Positions 20,814-31,133 of a DNA stretch of 64,000 nt are shown in pieces. How positions within the stretch are numbered: the stretch's first letter is position 1; every line of letters starts with the position of its first letter. The stretch is from the NCBI RefSeq assembly GCF_003313465.1, contig NZ_KZ845665.1:1-64000 (forward strand), read 5' to 3'. The notes beneath the pieces are model-generated. The model ran no database searches, was not told the origin of the DNA, and worked only from the letters and a program-made list of their open reading frames with translations. This DNA is from Thermoflavimicrobium daqui. GTDB taxonomy: Bacteria; Bacillota; Bacilli; Thermoactinomycetales; Thermoactinomycetaceae. Both the position numbers and the translations under genes were made by a program.

Positions 20814-22229
20814 ATGAGCCAAATACAGTGGTTAGAAGAAGTATATAAACGAAAAGATTTGATGTTAGAGGAATTAGTCAAGTTTTTAGGAATAGAGAGT
20901 GTACTTGATGATTCCACAGCAAGTATTCGTGCACCGTTTGGAGAGAAGATCGGTGAAGCTCTAGAATTTATGCTGGCTCTTGGTGAGAAAGATGGCTTTC
21001 GCACGCGAAATGTAGATGGATATGCAGGACATATCGAGTATGGTCAAGGAGAAGAGCTGGTGGGTGTTCTAGCCCATGTTGATGTGGTGCCTGCTGGTGA
21101 TGGCTGGACTTCTCACCCATTTGACCCTGCCATTCGTGATGGAAAGTTATATGCGCGTGGGGCGATTGATGATAAAGGGCCAGGGATGGGTGCTTACTTT
21201 GCCCTCCGTATTATTAAAGAACTAGGCTTACCTGTATCCAAAAGGATTCGCCTGATTTTAGGATGTGACGAAGAGTCTTATTGGCGTTGTATGAAATATT
21301 ATTTTGAACATGAAGAAATGCCAGGGATGGGTTTTACACCTGATGCCGATTTCCCATTAATTATTGCTGAAAAGGGCTTTCTAGACTTTAAGATTTTCGG
21401 TGAATCGGATCAACCCCGTTTAAAAGGTTATGAATGGGTTCTCGATGAATTTGAAGCGGGTCAGCGTGTGAATATGGTTCCTGACTATGCGATGGCAAAG
21501 TTAACAGGATCTGGTGACGTATTTGATCTGAAGATGCAAGTACAGGAATTTTTAATGAATCGTGGCATTCAAGGCTTTGCTGAAGAAGCAGATGATTATC
21601 TGAAAATCGTGATCAAAGGACAATCCCATCATGGCTCAGAACCAGATAAAGGGTTAAATGCTGCATTAGAACTAGCTCGCTTCTTACAAAGTGTAGAGTT
21701 GGATGTTGAAGGGGCACGCTATATTCAAATGATCAATGATCTACTTGTCGATAGCTTTTTTGGAGAAAAATTGGGGATTGCTCAAGAAGACGATCGCGTT
21801 GGTAAATTAACAGTCAATGCAGGTGTATTCCAATATAAACACCGTGAGGATCATTATATTCGTGTCAATGTGCGTTACCCAATCGCAGGAGATAGCAATG
21901 AGATTTTAACCGAAATTGAAGAAAAAACTGCAAACTATGGTATGAAGGTAACTGATATCGATCATAAACCAGCCCACTTCTGTGATCCGAATCATCCACT
22001 CATTAAAACATTATCCCGTGTGTATGAAGAGCAAACCGGAGAAAAAGCAGAGCTGCTCGCCATCGGTGGTGGAACTTACGCCCGAACATTGGATACAGGA
22101 GTCGCTTTTGGGCCAACTTTTCCTGGAAAGCCAGAAACAGCACATCAAAAAGATGAATTTATTGAACTAGAAGACCTCTTTAAAGCTACAGCCATTTATG
22201 CACAAGCGATTTATGAATTAGCGAAGTAA
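20814..22229 (+). CDS. pepV: Dipeptidase PepV (M20 family)
   Basis: A 471-aa zinc aminoacylase/carboxypeptidase-fold dipeptidase, the same length as PepV of lactic acid bacteria. Metal and catalytic motifs are intact: [31 protein letters not shown] and the late His in [11 protein letters not shown]. It hydrolyses a broad range of dipeptides in the cytoplasm, which suits the secreted proteases encoded nearby. The ATG at 20814 follows GTGGAGGAA. Single gene. Confidence 0.93.
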   Translation: MSQIQWLEEVYKRKDLMLEELVKFLGIESVLDDSTASIRAPFGEKIGEALEFMLALGEKDGFRTRNVDGYAGHIEYGQGEELVGVLAHVDVVPAGDGWTSHPFDPAIRDGKLYARGAIDDKGPGMGAYFALRIIKELGLPVSKRIRLILGCDEESYWRCMKYYFEHEEMPGMGFTPDADFPLIIAEKGFLDFKIFGESDQPRLKGYEWVLDEFEAGQRVNMVPDYAMAKLTGSGDVFDLKMQVQEFLMNRGIQGFAEEADDYLKIVIKGQSHHGSEPDKGLNAALELARFLQSVELDVEGARYIQMINDLLVDSFFGEKLGIAQEDDRVGKLTVNAGVFQYKHREDHYIRVNVRYPIAGDSNEILTEIEEKTANYGMKVTDIDHKPAHFCDPNHPLIKTLSRVYEEQTGEKAELLAIGGGTYARTLDTGVAFGPTFPGKPETAHQKDEFIELEDLFKATAIYAQAIYELAK

Positions 22230-22562
22230 GATATAAGGTTTTGTAGGTAGAAAAAATGTGTGAGCCTAGAAGGTACTTAAGCCCCTTTTGATTCACACTT
22301 GTATTATGTCTAATCGCCCTCAATTCCTAATCTTCAGAAATTTATTCTTACAATCGTCTTAGTAATATATTGGAGATTTGATTGATGTATTTGGAGCATA
22401 ACCTTTTTTGCATGTATAGTAGGGAGACCGTCTGATTCTACTAATTGACAGATCAGTTCGACTCCCCTTATTCATTTTTTAATACATCTTTTGGACATTC
22501 TTTTCTTAAAAAGTTTGCTGGTCCAGAGGTAATCTATGTAGAGAGCCGCTCTATGCGCAAAA
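22230..22562. other. Intergenic stretch between pepV and convergent gene
   Basis: No gene is supported. At about 22420-22475 the sequence can fold (GGGAGACCGTCTGAT against ATCAGTTCGACTCCC), but there is no immediate T-run and no known RNA class is recognised. Confidence 0.35.
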
Positions 22563-22606
22563 AGCAAGCGACACCAAAACTTAAAGGTATGGGTGTCGCT
22601 TGCTTC
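22560..22606 (-). terminator. Terminator of minus-strand membrane protein gene
   Basis: Stem AGCAAGCGACACC / GGTGTCGCTTGCT with an A-run on the left (T-run in the minus-strand transcript), overlapping the stop of the next gene. Confidence 0.85.
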
Positions 22607-23307
22607 TATGATGAAGGTTGATATTGATGGTGAAACAGTTTGTAAATAAAAGAGGATTGATCTTTAAATGTATTGGGTAAGGGGCGGATGATTTGGATCG
22701 GAACTTTATACTTGAGCAAAACACGATGAATAGTTATAAACTCTGATCTTTTATATAGGGGGGAGTTAAGGTGATTCAAATCAACGGTTGATCCGTCCCT
22801 AAAGTACAGAATATAACGTAACCGTAGATCATCACTCGTCTGGGTAGGAATCTGTTTGACTTCATAATCGAGCACTAACTTTTCAATTTGTTTCCATTCT
22901 TTAAGGGGTTCTCCTTCAACTGAGAAAAAGGAGTTATATTGAATGCCTTTTGTAGTTACTAAAAGGTAGTTATCAAATGATAAAAGGACAAGAGGGCTGG
23001 TTATTAAATAGAACACGACAAATATATAGAATTTCCTTTTAAGTCGCTCTGCTTGTTGCCGCAAAGCGAAAAATGAGAAGATAAAATAAAATAGAAGGAC
23101 TAAAAATAGAAATAAAAAAATGTAAGAGCCGACGGTCCCCATGATATATACTTGATCAGGCTCGGAATGACTTTTTTGCTGTAGAAAGATAAAGCCGATC
23201 CAACCAATCAATGCTAAAAGGAATATCAAACAACCTTTCACAAGAAGACGTAAAAAGTTAGCCCATTTACTTGGTTGGAAGGGGTGTGTTTTTCTTAATT
23301 CCAGCAT
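22606..23307 (-). CDS. Hypothetical membrane protein
   Basis: A 233-aa protein with three clear membrane segments (about residues 20-47, 56-83 and 92-115) followed by a soluble domain of ~115 residues that begins with SFDNYLLVTTKGIQYNSFFSVEG..., a pattern like a bacterial PH (bPH-type) domain. It lies 15 bases downstream of nifS on the same strand and is probably cotranscribed with it, though no functional link is evident. Function unknown. Confidence 0.6.
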   Translation of the reverse strand: MLELRKTHPFQPSKWANFLRLLVKGCLIFLLALIGWIGFIFLQQKSHSEPDQVYIMGTVGSYIFLFLFLVLLFYFIFSFFALRQQAERLKRKFYIFVVFYLITSPLVLLSFDNYLLVTTKGIQYNSFFSVEGEPLKEWKQIEKLVLDYEVKQIPTQTSDDLRLRYILYFRDGSTVDLNHLNSPLYKRSEFITIHRVLLKYKVPIQIIRPLPNTFKDQSSFIYKLFHHQYQPSS

Positions 23308-23322
23308 ATCGAACTTCCTTTA

Positions 23323-24483
23323 TTATTGTGGGATTAAGGAACGAAGATATTGCATGACGTTTTTTAGTTTTTGGATAAAGAGATGGATCTCTTCTTCGCT
23401 TGTTTCTTTACCAAAGGTAATTCGTAAACTTTGATAAGCGATCTCTTCTCCCTTCTCCATAGCTAAGAGTACATGAGAAGCTTGATGTTTTCCAGCACTA
23501 CAAGCGGAGCCACTCGAAACATAGATTTGTTCACGATTGAGCTCTAGTAAAATCGCTTGTCCTTCTACTTGATGAAAGCTCAGGTTAAGATTATTGGGCA
23601 AGCGTTCGGTAGGATGGCCGTTTAAAGTAACCTGGCCAATTTCATTTTGAATACGGCTTAAGCATAGATTTCGAAGTTGAATAAGCCGTTTTTGTTCTTC
23701 AACTACCTCATGTTGACTCAAAACAGCAGCAACCCCAAAACCTACGATAGCAGGTGTATTTAAGGTACTCGGACGTAAATGACGTTCTTGTCCGCCACCG
23801 TGTAAAAGTGGTTCGATTCTTACGCCTTTGCGAATATATAAAGCACCAATTCCTTTTGGACCTGCAATTTTATGGCTACCGATCGATAAGAGATCAACAC
23901 CCAATTCATCAACAGTAAAAGGAACTTTACCAAAGTATTGAACTGCATCTGTATGAAATAAAGCATGGGTTTGTTTAAGTAACTGTCCAATTTTTTGAAT
24001 CGGCTGAATCGTCCCTACTTCGTTATTGGCAGCCATAATACTTACCAAGATCGTATCTTCTCTAAGGGCTTGCTTTACATCTTCGATACGAACTTGGCCG
24101 AATGAATCAACGGGTAAATAAGTAACATGAAACCCGTCGCGTTCTAGATAGCGGCACGCTTCTAAAACGGAAGGATGTTCAATTTTTGTGGTAATCACAT
24201 GATTTCCTAAGTGAGATTCACGACTTTTTCGTGCTGCACCGATAATGGCTAGATTGTTGGCTTCCGTTCCACTACTTGTAAAAATAACCTCCCGTGGCGA
24301 TGTAGCCCCAAGTGCACGAGCAATTTGTTTTCGTGCATGGGTAATCGCATCATAAGCACGTTGCCCCATATCATGAATACTACCTGGATTTCCAAATTCA
24401 TTTTGAAAATAAGGTAGCATGGCTTCTAGTACTTCCGAACGTACAGGGCTAGTTGCTCCATAATCAAGATAAAGAGGTTTCAT
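23323..24483 (-). CDS. nifS: Cysteine desulfurase, NifS/IscS type
   Basis: A 386-aa PLP enzyme that takes sulfur from cysteine for Fe-S clusters or tRNA thiolation. PLP-binding Lys205 (SIGSHKIAGPKGIG), His103 (TKIEHPSVL) and the persulfide Cys328 (SSGSACSAGK) are present. It is divergent from nadB-nadC-nadA, as in Bacillus subtilis, where this desulfurase supports the Fe-S cluster of NadA; that role is inferred here by context. The ATG at 24483 is preceded by GAGGAGTGC. The 297-bp divergent region should hold promoters for both transcripts. Confidence 0.92.
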   Translation of the reverse strand: MKPLYLDYGATSPVRSEVLEAMLPYFQNEFGNPGSIHDMGQRAYDAITHARKQIARALGATSPREVIFTSSGTEANNLAIIGAARKSRESHLGNHVITTKIEHPSVLEACRYLERDGFHVTYLPVDSFGQVRIEDVKQALREDTILVSIMAANNEVGTIQPIQKIGQLLKQTHALFHTDAVQYFGKVPFTVDELGVDLLSIGSHKIAGPKGIGALYIRKGVRIEPLLHGGGQERHLRPSTLNTPAIVGFGVAAVLSQHEVVEEQKRLIQLRNLCLSRIQNEIGQVTLNGHPTERLPNNLNLSFHQVEGQAILLELNREQIYVSSGSACSAGKHQASHVLLAMEKGEEIAYQSLRITFGKETSEEEIHLFIQKLKNVMQYLRSLIPQ

Positions 24484-24780
24484 CGATATGCACTCCTCTA
24501 TATTTCGCTTCTTTTTACTATTTACTATTATAGCGGAAAGAGATAAAAGATAAGGATGAAATTTGTCGTAATCACCAAGAGAATGTTTTTACACGTTCTA
24601 TATTAGCGTAGTGATAGGTGATACAACCTCATTAGTTATTTGGGTACAATATATAATATTACGAAAATTTAATAAATAATAGAAGGTTATTAAGTGAAAA
24701 ATTCCTAGTTGACATTACTCATTTTCCTGAGAAAATAAAACTGAGACAAATTGTTAAGAATTTGTGAAAGGATTTCTGAA

Positions 24781-26289
24781 ATGACACAAATCGAAACGGA
24801 TTTTGTTGTAGTAGGGAGTGGGATAGCGGGTTTGATGACCGCATTATCTCTTCAAGAGTCGGGGGATGTTCTTGTTATATCGAAGGCTCGTTATGAAGAA
24901 AGTAATTCTTTTCGTGCTCAAGGTGGTATCGCAGCAGCGATCGGTGAGGGGGATTCTCCAGAGCTACACAGAGAAGATACACTTCGGACCGGTGTAGATT
25001 TATGCGACCCAACTTCTGTAGAGGTCATGGTTCATATGGCTCCACGTACGATTCAATTATTGGCAGAATGGGGAACGCCGTTTGATCAGACGAATGGGCA
25101 TTATTCACTGGGACGAGAAGGATCACATAGTGTGTCACGTATTTTACATGTAGCTGGTGATCAGACAGGTGCTGGAATTACTGCATCTTTATTGGAACGC
25201 GCTAAGCAATCAGATCAAATTGATCTAATTACACATACCATGGTTGCGGATCTCCTTATCGAGCAAGGACAATGCAGAGGAGTAAAAACATTTGACCTTA
25301 AAGGAAAGCCAACCATTATTCTAGCAAGAAAAGGAGTTGTACTAGCAACAGGTGGATGTGGCCAACTTTATCGTTATACGACCAATGATCTTGTCGTGAC
25401 TGGAGATGGATTTGCGATGGCTCACCGAGCTGGCGCAGCGTTAACAGATATGGAATTTGTTCAGTTTCACCCTACTGCTCTCGCCGTCGAACAGAATCCA
25501 ATGTTTTTGATTTCAGAAGCCGTTCGAGGAGACGGAGCAATTTTGGTCAATGATCATGAGGAAGCTTTTATGGAGAAGTATCACGAATGGAAGGATTTAG
25601 CTCCTCGTGATGTCGTTTCACGTGCTATTTATCGTGAGACACAGGCAGGACGACAAGTTTTCTTGGATGCGACACAGATTCAAGCCAATTTTTCAGATCG
25701 TTTTCCGAAAATCTTTCGAGAGTGTTTGAAACATGGGATTGATCCAAGAAAAGATCTGATTCCCGTAACACCAGCTGCCCATTTTATCATGGGAGGAATT
25801 CGAACAGACTTGGAAGGACAAACCACGGTTCCACGACTTTTTGCTTGTGGTGAAGTAGCTTGTACAGGTGTGCATGGTGCTAATCGTCTAGCTAGCAATT
25901 CTTTGCTCGAAGGAGCAGTCTTTGCACAACGGGTGGCGAATAAGCTGGCTTCACTGAGTCCACAAAAGAGTGATCTCTTAACATTCGATTATCCCGATTT
26001 GTGTATGGATAAGCAAAAAGAGGAGACATGGAAAGCACAAATTCGAGAGATTATGTGGAATCATGCTGGAATTGTTCGTACTTTGAGCAGTTTATTAGCA
26101 GGGTTAAAGCAACTTAAACAGTTGGAAGAAGAGATACCTTTAGGATTTATTGAATGTCATAATATGTTAACTACTGCACAAATCATGATCAAATCGGCTT
26201 GTTGGCGTCAAGAGAGTCGTGGCGGACATTATCGTTTTGATTATCCTGAAACTGTGACAGAGTGGTCGAGAAAACATTATGTGATATAG
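24781..26289 (+). CDS. nadB: L-aspartate oxidase
   Basis: A 502-aa FAD enzyme that oxidises L-aspartate to iminoaspartate, the first step of de novo NAD synthesis. The Rossmann motif VVVGSGIAGL is at residues 9-18, SFRAQGGIAAA follows near residue 45, and HFIMGGIRTD, CTGVHGANRLASNSLLE mark the catalytic and FAD regions. The ATG at 24781 follows GAAAGGA; an upstream in-frame TTG would pre-empt this site. First gene of nadB-nadC-nadA. TTGACA at 24709 may be a -35 box, but its -10 is poor. Confidence 0.95.
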   Translation: MTQIETDFVVVGSGIAGLMTALSLQESGDVLVISKARYEESNSFRAQGGIAAAIGEGDSPELHREDTLRTGVDLCDPTSVEVMVHMAPRTIQLLAEWGTPFDQTNGHYSLGREGSHSVSRILHVAGDQTGAGITASLLERAKQSDQIDLITHTMVADLLIEQGQCRGVKTFDLKGKPTIILARKGVVLATGGCGQLYRYTTNDLVVTGDGFAMAHRAGAALTDMEFVQFHPTALAVEQNPMFLISEAVRGDGAILVNDHEEAFMEKYHEWKDLAPRDVVSRAIYRETQAGRQVFLDATQIQANFSDRFPKIFRECLKHGIDPRKDLIPVTPAAHFIMGGIRTDLEGQTTVPRLFACGEVACTGVHGANRLASNSLLEGAVFAQRVANKLASLSPQKSDLLTFDYPDLCMDKQKEETWKAQIREIMWNHAGIVRTLSSLLAGLKQLKQLEEEIPLGFIECHNMLTTAQIMIKSACWRQESRGGHYRFDYPETVTEWSRKHYVI

Positions 26290-26300
26290 GAGTAATGAAA

Positions 26301-27149
26301 ATGAATGGGATACGGGTTAGAAAGATTATTCGTGAAGCATTGAACGAGGATATTGGAAATGGTGATTTAACAACGGAATCGCTGGTTCCAGCGAATCATC
26401 GTAGTCAAGCACTTTTTATCGCTAAACAATCAGGTGTTATTGCTGGTTTGCCTGTTATTCAATTAGTTTTTGAAGAGTTAGATACAAATTGTAAACTAGA
26501 CTACCTGATCGAAGAAGGAGAAGAAGTTGAACGTGGAACGGCAATTGCACGAATTACGGGCTCTACCCGTGCTATTTTGACAGGAGAAAGAGTCGCCCTC
26601 AATTTAATTCAGCGGATGTCGGGTATAGCGACGATAACAAGACAAGTAGTAAAACAGCTTGAAGGATTAGAGTGCCGTGTTTTAGATACTCGGAAAACGA
26701 CACCTGGGTTACGCATTTTAGAGAAATATGCAGTCCGAATTGGTGGAGGTACCAATCATCGTTATGGATTAAGCCATGGTGTGATGCTAAAAGATAATCA
26801 TATTGCAATGGCGGGTAGTTTAGCCAAAGCTGTTGAAATGGTACGGAGTCGGGTAGGTCATATGGTGCAAGTGGAGGTAGAAGCAGATACACTGGCACAA
26901 GTCGAAGAGGCACTTACTTTAGAAGTAGATGCGATCTTGCTAGATAATATGGATATTCCTACTTTGAAACAAGCGATTCAGCTTATTGATGGGAAAGTAT
27001 GGACAGAAGCTTCTGGTGGGATCACACCCGAAACAGTTCGAGGAATAGCAGAAACTGGTGTAGATGCTGTGTCGCTGGGTTGGCTTACTCATTCAGCCAA
27101 GGCGTTAGATATCGGGTTAGATTTTGAACAAGAAATGAGGAATGAATAG
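26301..27149 (+). CDS. nadC: Nicotinate-nucleotide pyrophosphorylase (carboxylating)
   Basis: A 283-aa type II phosphoribosyltransferase that converts quinolinate and PRPP to nicotinate mononucleotide. Motifs include NEDIGNGDLTTE near the N-terminus, RMSGIATITR, DTRKTTPGLR.LEKYAV and GGGTNHRYGLSHGVMLKDNH. The ATG at 26301 is preferred because TAGGAG ends eight bases before it; the ATG at 26295 is too close. Its stop codon is directly followed by the nadA start. Confidence 0.95.
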   Translation: MNGIRVRKIIREALNEDIGNGDLTTESLVPANHRSQALFIAKQSGVIAGLPVIQLVFEELDTNCKLDYLIEEGEEVERGTAIARITGSTRAILTGERVALNLIQRMSGIATITRQVVKQLEGLECRVLDTRKTTPGLRILEKYAVRIGGGTNHRYGLSHGVMLKDNHIAMAGSLAKAVEMVRSRVGHMVQVEVEADTLAQVEEALTLEVDAILLDNMDIPTLKQAIQLIDGKVWTEASGGITPETVRGIAETGVDAVSLGWLTHSAKALDIGLDFEQEMRNE

Positions 27150-28256
27150 ATGGCACTGGAATCGTTAGCTCCCATTCAAGATTTGTTACCTGAAGCATAT
27201 CGGAATTTATCTAGTCAGGAGTTAGATGAACGCATAAATAAAGCGAAAGCAACCTTAGGTAAAGATTTGGTGATATTGGGACATCACTATCAACGGGATG
27301 ATGTGATTCAATATGCCGACTTTCGAGGAGATTCTTTAAAGCTAGCTCGCTTTGGTGCTGATCAAAAAGAGGCGAATTATATTATTTTCTGTGGTGTTCA
27401 TTTTATGGCAGAGACGGCAGATACATTGGCCGCGGATCATCAAAAGGTCATTCTGCCAGACTTGAAGGCAGGTTGTTCCATGGCTGATATGGCAGAAATT
27501 GATGAAGTAGAAGAGGCGTGGGAAGTATTACAAAAACAGTTTGGAGATACGATTATCCCTGTGACCTATGTAAACTCTTCTGCTGCAATTAAGGCTTTTG
27601 TCGGTCGTCACGGTGGAACAACTTGTACTTCATCCAATGCGCATGGAGTTTTAACTTGGGCTTTCCAACAAAAGAAGCGTATTTTATTCTTACCTGATCA
27701 ACATTTGGGGAGAAATACCGCTTATCAAATGGGGATCCCACTTGAGCAAATGGTTGTCTGGAGCCCACAAGCAGCCGATTTCGAAGAAGTTAAAGGTTCG
27801 TTCGATAATGTAAAGATGATTTTATGGAAAGGGCATTGCTCAGTACACCAAAAGTTTACGGCTGCACAGATTGAGCAAGTACGTAAGCGTGATCCCGAAA
27901 TGAAGGTAATTGTACATCCAGAGTGTTCATTTGATGTGGTGCAACAAGCTGACTTTAATGGCTCAACTGAATATATTATCAAAACGATTGCTGCTGCTCC
28001 GGCTGGAAGTAAATGGGCTGTGGGTACAGAAGTAAACCTAGTCCAACGTTTGGCCAATGAATATCCTGAAAAAAAGATCATTTTACTAAGTACAACCATG
28101 TGCCCTTGCTTAACAATGAATCGAATTGATCGTCCACACCTGCTGTGGGCACTGGACAGCATTATTCAAGGAGATCCGATTAATATTATCCGTGTAGATG
28201 AGGAGACGGCATATTGGTCTAAAGTAGCATTAGATCGGATGCTTGTGATTAAATAA
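27150..28256 (+). CDS. nadA: Quinolinate synthase A
   Basis: A 368-aa [4Fe-4S] enzyme that condenses iminoaspartate with dihydroxyacetone phosphate to quinolinate. It is the longer Bacillus-type NadA; cluster cysteines Cys109 (KAGCSMADM), Cys230 (KGHCSVH) and Cys318/Cys320 (TTMCPCL) fall at the positions known for that group. The start is the ATG immediately after the nadC stop, so translation is coupled. Its cluster is probably supplied by the divergently encoded NifS. Confidence 0.96.
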   Translation: MALESLAPIQDLLPEAYRNLSSQELDERINKAKATLGKDLVILGHHYQRDDVIQYADFRGDSLKLARFGADQKEANYIIFCGVHFMAETADTLAADHQKVILPDLKAGCSMADMAEIDEVEEAWEVLQKQFGDTIIPVTYVNSSAAIKAFVGRHGGTTCTSSNAHGVLTWAFQQKKRILFLPDQHLGRNTAYQMGIPLEQMVVWSPQAADFEEVKGSFDNVKMILWKGHCSVHQKFTAAQIEQVRKRDPEMKVIVHPECSFDVVQQADFNGSTEYIIKTIAAAPAGSKWAVGTEVNLVQRLANEYPEKKIILLSTTMCPCLTMNRIDRPHLLWALDSIIQGDPINIIRVDEETAYWSKVALDRMLVIK

Positions 28257-28257
28257 T

Positions 28258-28289
28258 AAAGAATCCCGACAGACAGTCGGGATTCTTAG
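28258..28289. terminator. Bidirectional terminator, nadA / L,D-transpeptidase
   Basis: Stem GAATCCCGAC / GTCGGGATTC between two convergent genes; it overlaps the stop codon of the minus-strand gene. Confidence 0.82.
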
Positions 28290-28819
28290 TATCCGATGAA
28301 AGAATTACCACGCCAAATTAGGTTGCTTTTTCCCCGATGAATCCAGACAGGTGTCCCGCTAGGAATCACACGAAAAAGACGAATCACATCATGATTATTC
28401 ATGCGAATACATCCATTAGTAGAATTCCATCCGATGGAAGCAGCATTGTTATTTCCATGAATTCCATAAATGGAGCCGTGATTGCCATAGATGCGAAGAC
28501 CAAGCCAACGTGGACCGAGTGGGTTTGCTGGAATCCCACCCGGTATATGTCGCCAGCTGGGCTGTACGACTTTACGGACAATCAAATAAGTACCTGATGG
28601 TGTAGGTGATGAATACTTACCAGTCGCTACTTGATAAGTTCGAATTACCTGACCATTTTGATACAAATACATGATGTTGGTACGTTTATTTACTTCAATT
28701 TGGTATATTGGTTTTGATTTTTTTATTGCTGCTAGTGTAGACGTAGGAAAAAGCAAAATAAGTGCTAAAGCCAAGGAGATCAAAAAAACAAGAGGATGAA
28801 TTCGAAGCTTTTGAATCAT
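28286..28819 (-). CDS. L,D-transpeptidase (YkuD family), secreted or anchored
   Basis: A 177-aa protein with an N-terminal hydrophobic segment (residues ~8-31) acting as signal or anchor, then a single YkuD domain. The catalytic signature is complete: HGNNNAASIGWNSTNGCIRM with His121 and nucleophile Cys137. It should form L,D cross-links in peptidoglycan outside the membrane; in spore formers such enzymes are often linked to spore cortex or vegetative wall. No LysM domain is present. The ATG at 28819 follows AAAGGGTGAAG; the in-frame GTG three codons earlier is inside that site. Confidence 0.88.
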   Translation of the reverse strand: MIQKLRIHPLVFLISLALALILLFPTSTLAAIKKSKPIYQIEVNKRTNIMYLYQNGQVIRTYQVATGKYSSPTPSGTYLIVRKVVQPSWRHIPGGIPANPLGPRWLGLRIYGNHGSIYGIHGNNNAASIGWNSTNGCIRMNNHDVIRLFRVIPSGTPVWIHRGKSNLIWRGNSFIGY

Positions 28820-29083
28820 AAACTTCACCCTTTCGCATTGTTCTGACTCCCCTGATATTAGGAATCGTGAAGGTCGAGAAGGTTTCTTAGTTGTAGACCT
28901 ATTCCCTGATGAGACTTCTCTTTGGGTAGTGATTTCGTTAATCTTATCATCATGTAATTTTCCAAATATTTCAAAGGGTATTTTATTGTTAAAAAGTTCT
29001 CAATCGATCTTTAGCTTGTCAAGTAAGCTACTCTTTACTAGAATAAAGCGAAAGAAACTTCATAAAGAAAAGAGGAATAGAAT

Positions 29084-30223
29084 ATGTATCAAATGATTTT
29101 ATTTGATGTAGATGGCGTTTTTCTCAGTGAGGAAAGGTGCTTTGACTCTACAGCATTAACTGTTTGGGAAATGTTATATGCTCCTCATTTTTTAGGGCTT
29201 GCTCCTGAAGAGTTTATAGTTAATCCTGATGATGAAAAGATCATTCAAATTAGAAATGAAGTTCTGCAGTCGAATCAGATACTAGATTGGCTTAAAACAC
29301 GTGGTGTTAATTCAAATTGGGATATGGCTTATATGGTATTTTCCGCCCAATTGCTTCTCATCCTAAAAGAAGTTTTCCAAAATCATAAAGAAGCTGTGCA
29401 AGACTTGTTGCAAAAGGAATTTACTCTAGAATCATTTGCTAGGCTCAAACAAATGATTCAAAAAGATCCTATCTCTTTTTCTCCAAAATTTGATTCCTTT
29501 ATCTCTTTATTTCAAAACCAAATGAATATTGACAAACATGATTTACTTACTTACTGGAATCAACTGGCAGAAAAATGGTTTGGGGTTTCTGTACAGCAAT
29601 TTTCACGGAATAGTTCACTATGGGAGATTGGAAGATCAGTTTTTCAAGCGTGGTATCTAGGAGACCAGCTATTTCTGGAAATTGAACAAAAAGAGCCTCA
29701 TATTTTAGGAAAAAAAGGATTTTTAAATCAAGAAATACCACTGGCTGATCCATTGGAGATCCGGAAGGTGCTATTTCAATTACAAGACCTAGGAATCACT
29801 TTAGGGATTGGAACAGGTAGAACTGAAATAGAAACGGTGATCCCATTGACACAGCTAGGGTTTTATTCATGTTTTGATCCGCAGCGAGTCGTTACGGCTA
29901 CTCAGGTAATCGAAGCAGAAGAAGCATATCCAAGTAAGGCTCCATTAGGAAAACCAGAACCTTTTACTTATATGAAAGGGTATGTTGGACGTGAAATAGA
30001 TGATGAAGAATGTATCTCATTCAACCTTCCGATCCCTGAAGGCTCTCAAGTACTGATTGTAGGAGATTCGGTAGCTGACTTTATCGCTGCTCGAAAAATG
30101 GGTTGTCACTTTGCTGCAACGCTAACAGGACTAACAGGTCAAGCAGCTCGAACGAAATTTGAGGAGTTAGGAGCCGATTATATTTTAGATGATGTCACCA
30201 AAATAATGGAAATTTTTAAGTAA
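29084..30223 (+). CDS. HAD-superfamily hydrolase
   Basis: A 379-aa protein with the HAD motifs: FDVDGVFL (nucleophile Asp8, Asp10) at the N-terminus, LGIGTGRTE as motif II near residue 245, and IVGDSVADFIAARKMG as motif IV near residue 322. Between motifs I and II is a very long helical cap (~200 residues, rich in aromatic and charged residues), well above the usual cap size, so the substrate cannot be guessed. AAGAGGAATAG precedes the ATG. Single gene. Confidence 0.78.
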   Translation: MYQMILFDVDGVFLSEERCFDSTALTVWEMLYAPHFLGLAPEEFIVNPDDEKIIQIRNEVLQSNQILDWLKTRGVNSNWDMAYMVFSAQLLLILKEVFQNHKEAVQDLLQKEFTLESFARLKQMIQKDPISFSPKFDSFISLFQNQMNIDKHDLLTYWNQLAEKWFGVSVQQFSRNSSLWEIGRSVFQAWYLGDQLFLEIEQKEPHILGKKGFLNQEIPLADPLEIRKVLFQLQDLGITLGIGTGRTEIETVIPLTQLGFYSCFDPQRVVTATQVIEAEEAYPSKAPLGKPEPFTYMKGYVGREIDDEECISFNLPIPEGSQVLIVGDSVADFIAARKMGCHFAATLTGLTGQAARTKFEELGADYILDDVTKIMEIFK

Positions 30224-30318
30224 AGATACTTTGGGATTAAGGCTATGCATGTGAAAACGGTCAATAACTGATGATGAAACTAACTGAGTAAAAATAAAAC
30301 ATTTTCTAAACAAATAAG

Positions 30319-30348
30319 TTGACTAAAGTAAGGTATTTTTAGCATAAT
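30319..30348 (+). promoter_or_regulatory. Sigma-A promoter of sodA
   Basis: TTGACT (30319-30324) and CATAAT (30343-30348) with an 18-base spacer, about 45 bases ahead of the sodA start. Confidence 0.65.
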
Positions 30349-30393
30349 AAAATAAAGGGATTAAATTAGATAGTTTACATAGGAGGGTTTACC

Positions 30394-31005
30394 ATGGCTA
30401 AATATGAATTGCCAGCATTACCTTATGCAAAAGACGCTTTGGAACCACACTTTGATGCGTTAACAATGGAAATTCACCATGATCGCCATCATGCTACTTA
30501 TGTTAATAATTTAAATGCAGCTTTAGAGGGGCAAGAAGCTTTAGCTGCGAAGTCCATTGAAGATTTAATCTCCGATTTAAATGCAGTACCTGAAAGCATT
30601 CGTACAGCTGTCCGTAATAATGGTGGTGGACATGCTAACCATACGTTATTCTGGGAAATTCTAAGCCCAAATGGTGGTGGAGAGCCGACAGGAGAACTCG
30701 CAACCGCAATTAATGAAACTTTTGGTAGCTTTGATAAGTTTAAAGAATTATTTGCTGATGCTGCTGTTAAGCGTTTTGGTAGCGGTTGGGCATGGCTTGT
30801 TGTAAAAGACGGAAAACTTGCCGTAACTAGCACCGCAAACCAAGATAACCCTCTTATGGAAGGTGCTAAACCAGTTCTTGGTTTGGATGTATGGGAGCAC
30901 GCATATTACCTTAAATATCAAAATAAACGTCCAGACTACATTAAAGCTTTCTGGAATGTAGTAAACTGGGAAGAAGTAAATAAACGTTATCTACAAGCTC
31001 GCTAA
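30394..31005 (+). CDS. sodA: Superoxide dismutase (Mn/Fe)
   Basis: A 203-aa cytoplasmic enzyme that dismutates superoxide. All four metal ligands are in place: His28 (EIHHDRHH), His83 ([11 protein letters not shown]), Asp165 and His169 ([14 protein letters not shown]). The GGGHANH and DVWEHAYY patterns favour the manganese form. AGGAGGG precedes the ATG. It has its own promoter and terminator. Confidence 0.97.
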   Translation: MAKYELPALPYAKDALEPHFDALTMEIHHDRHHATYVNNLNAALEGQEALAAKSIEDLISDLNAVPESIRTAVRNNGGGHANHTLFWEILSPNGGGEPTGELATAINETFGSFDKFKELFADAAVKRFGSGWAWLVVKDGKLAVTSTANQDNPLMEGAKPVLGLDVWEHAYYLKYQNKRPDYIKAFWNVVNWEEVNKRYLQAR

Positions 31006-31031
31006 TCCTTAAACATATAAAGTTTTAACCT

Positions 31032-31065
31032 TAAAAGCTCACCCTAAAAGAGGTGAGCTTTTTTA
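31032..31065 (+). terminator. Terminator of sodA
   Basis: Stem AAAAGCTCACC / GGTGAGCTTTT with a long T-run. Confidence 0.9.
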
Positions 31066-31133
31066 TTGAGTGGTTTTCAAATTCATGCATGAAAAAAGTG
31101 GAAAGGAAGCAATATATAGATAGGTGAGAGAGC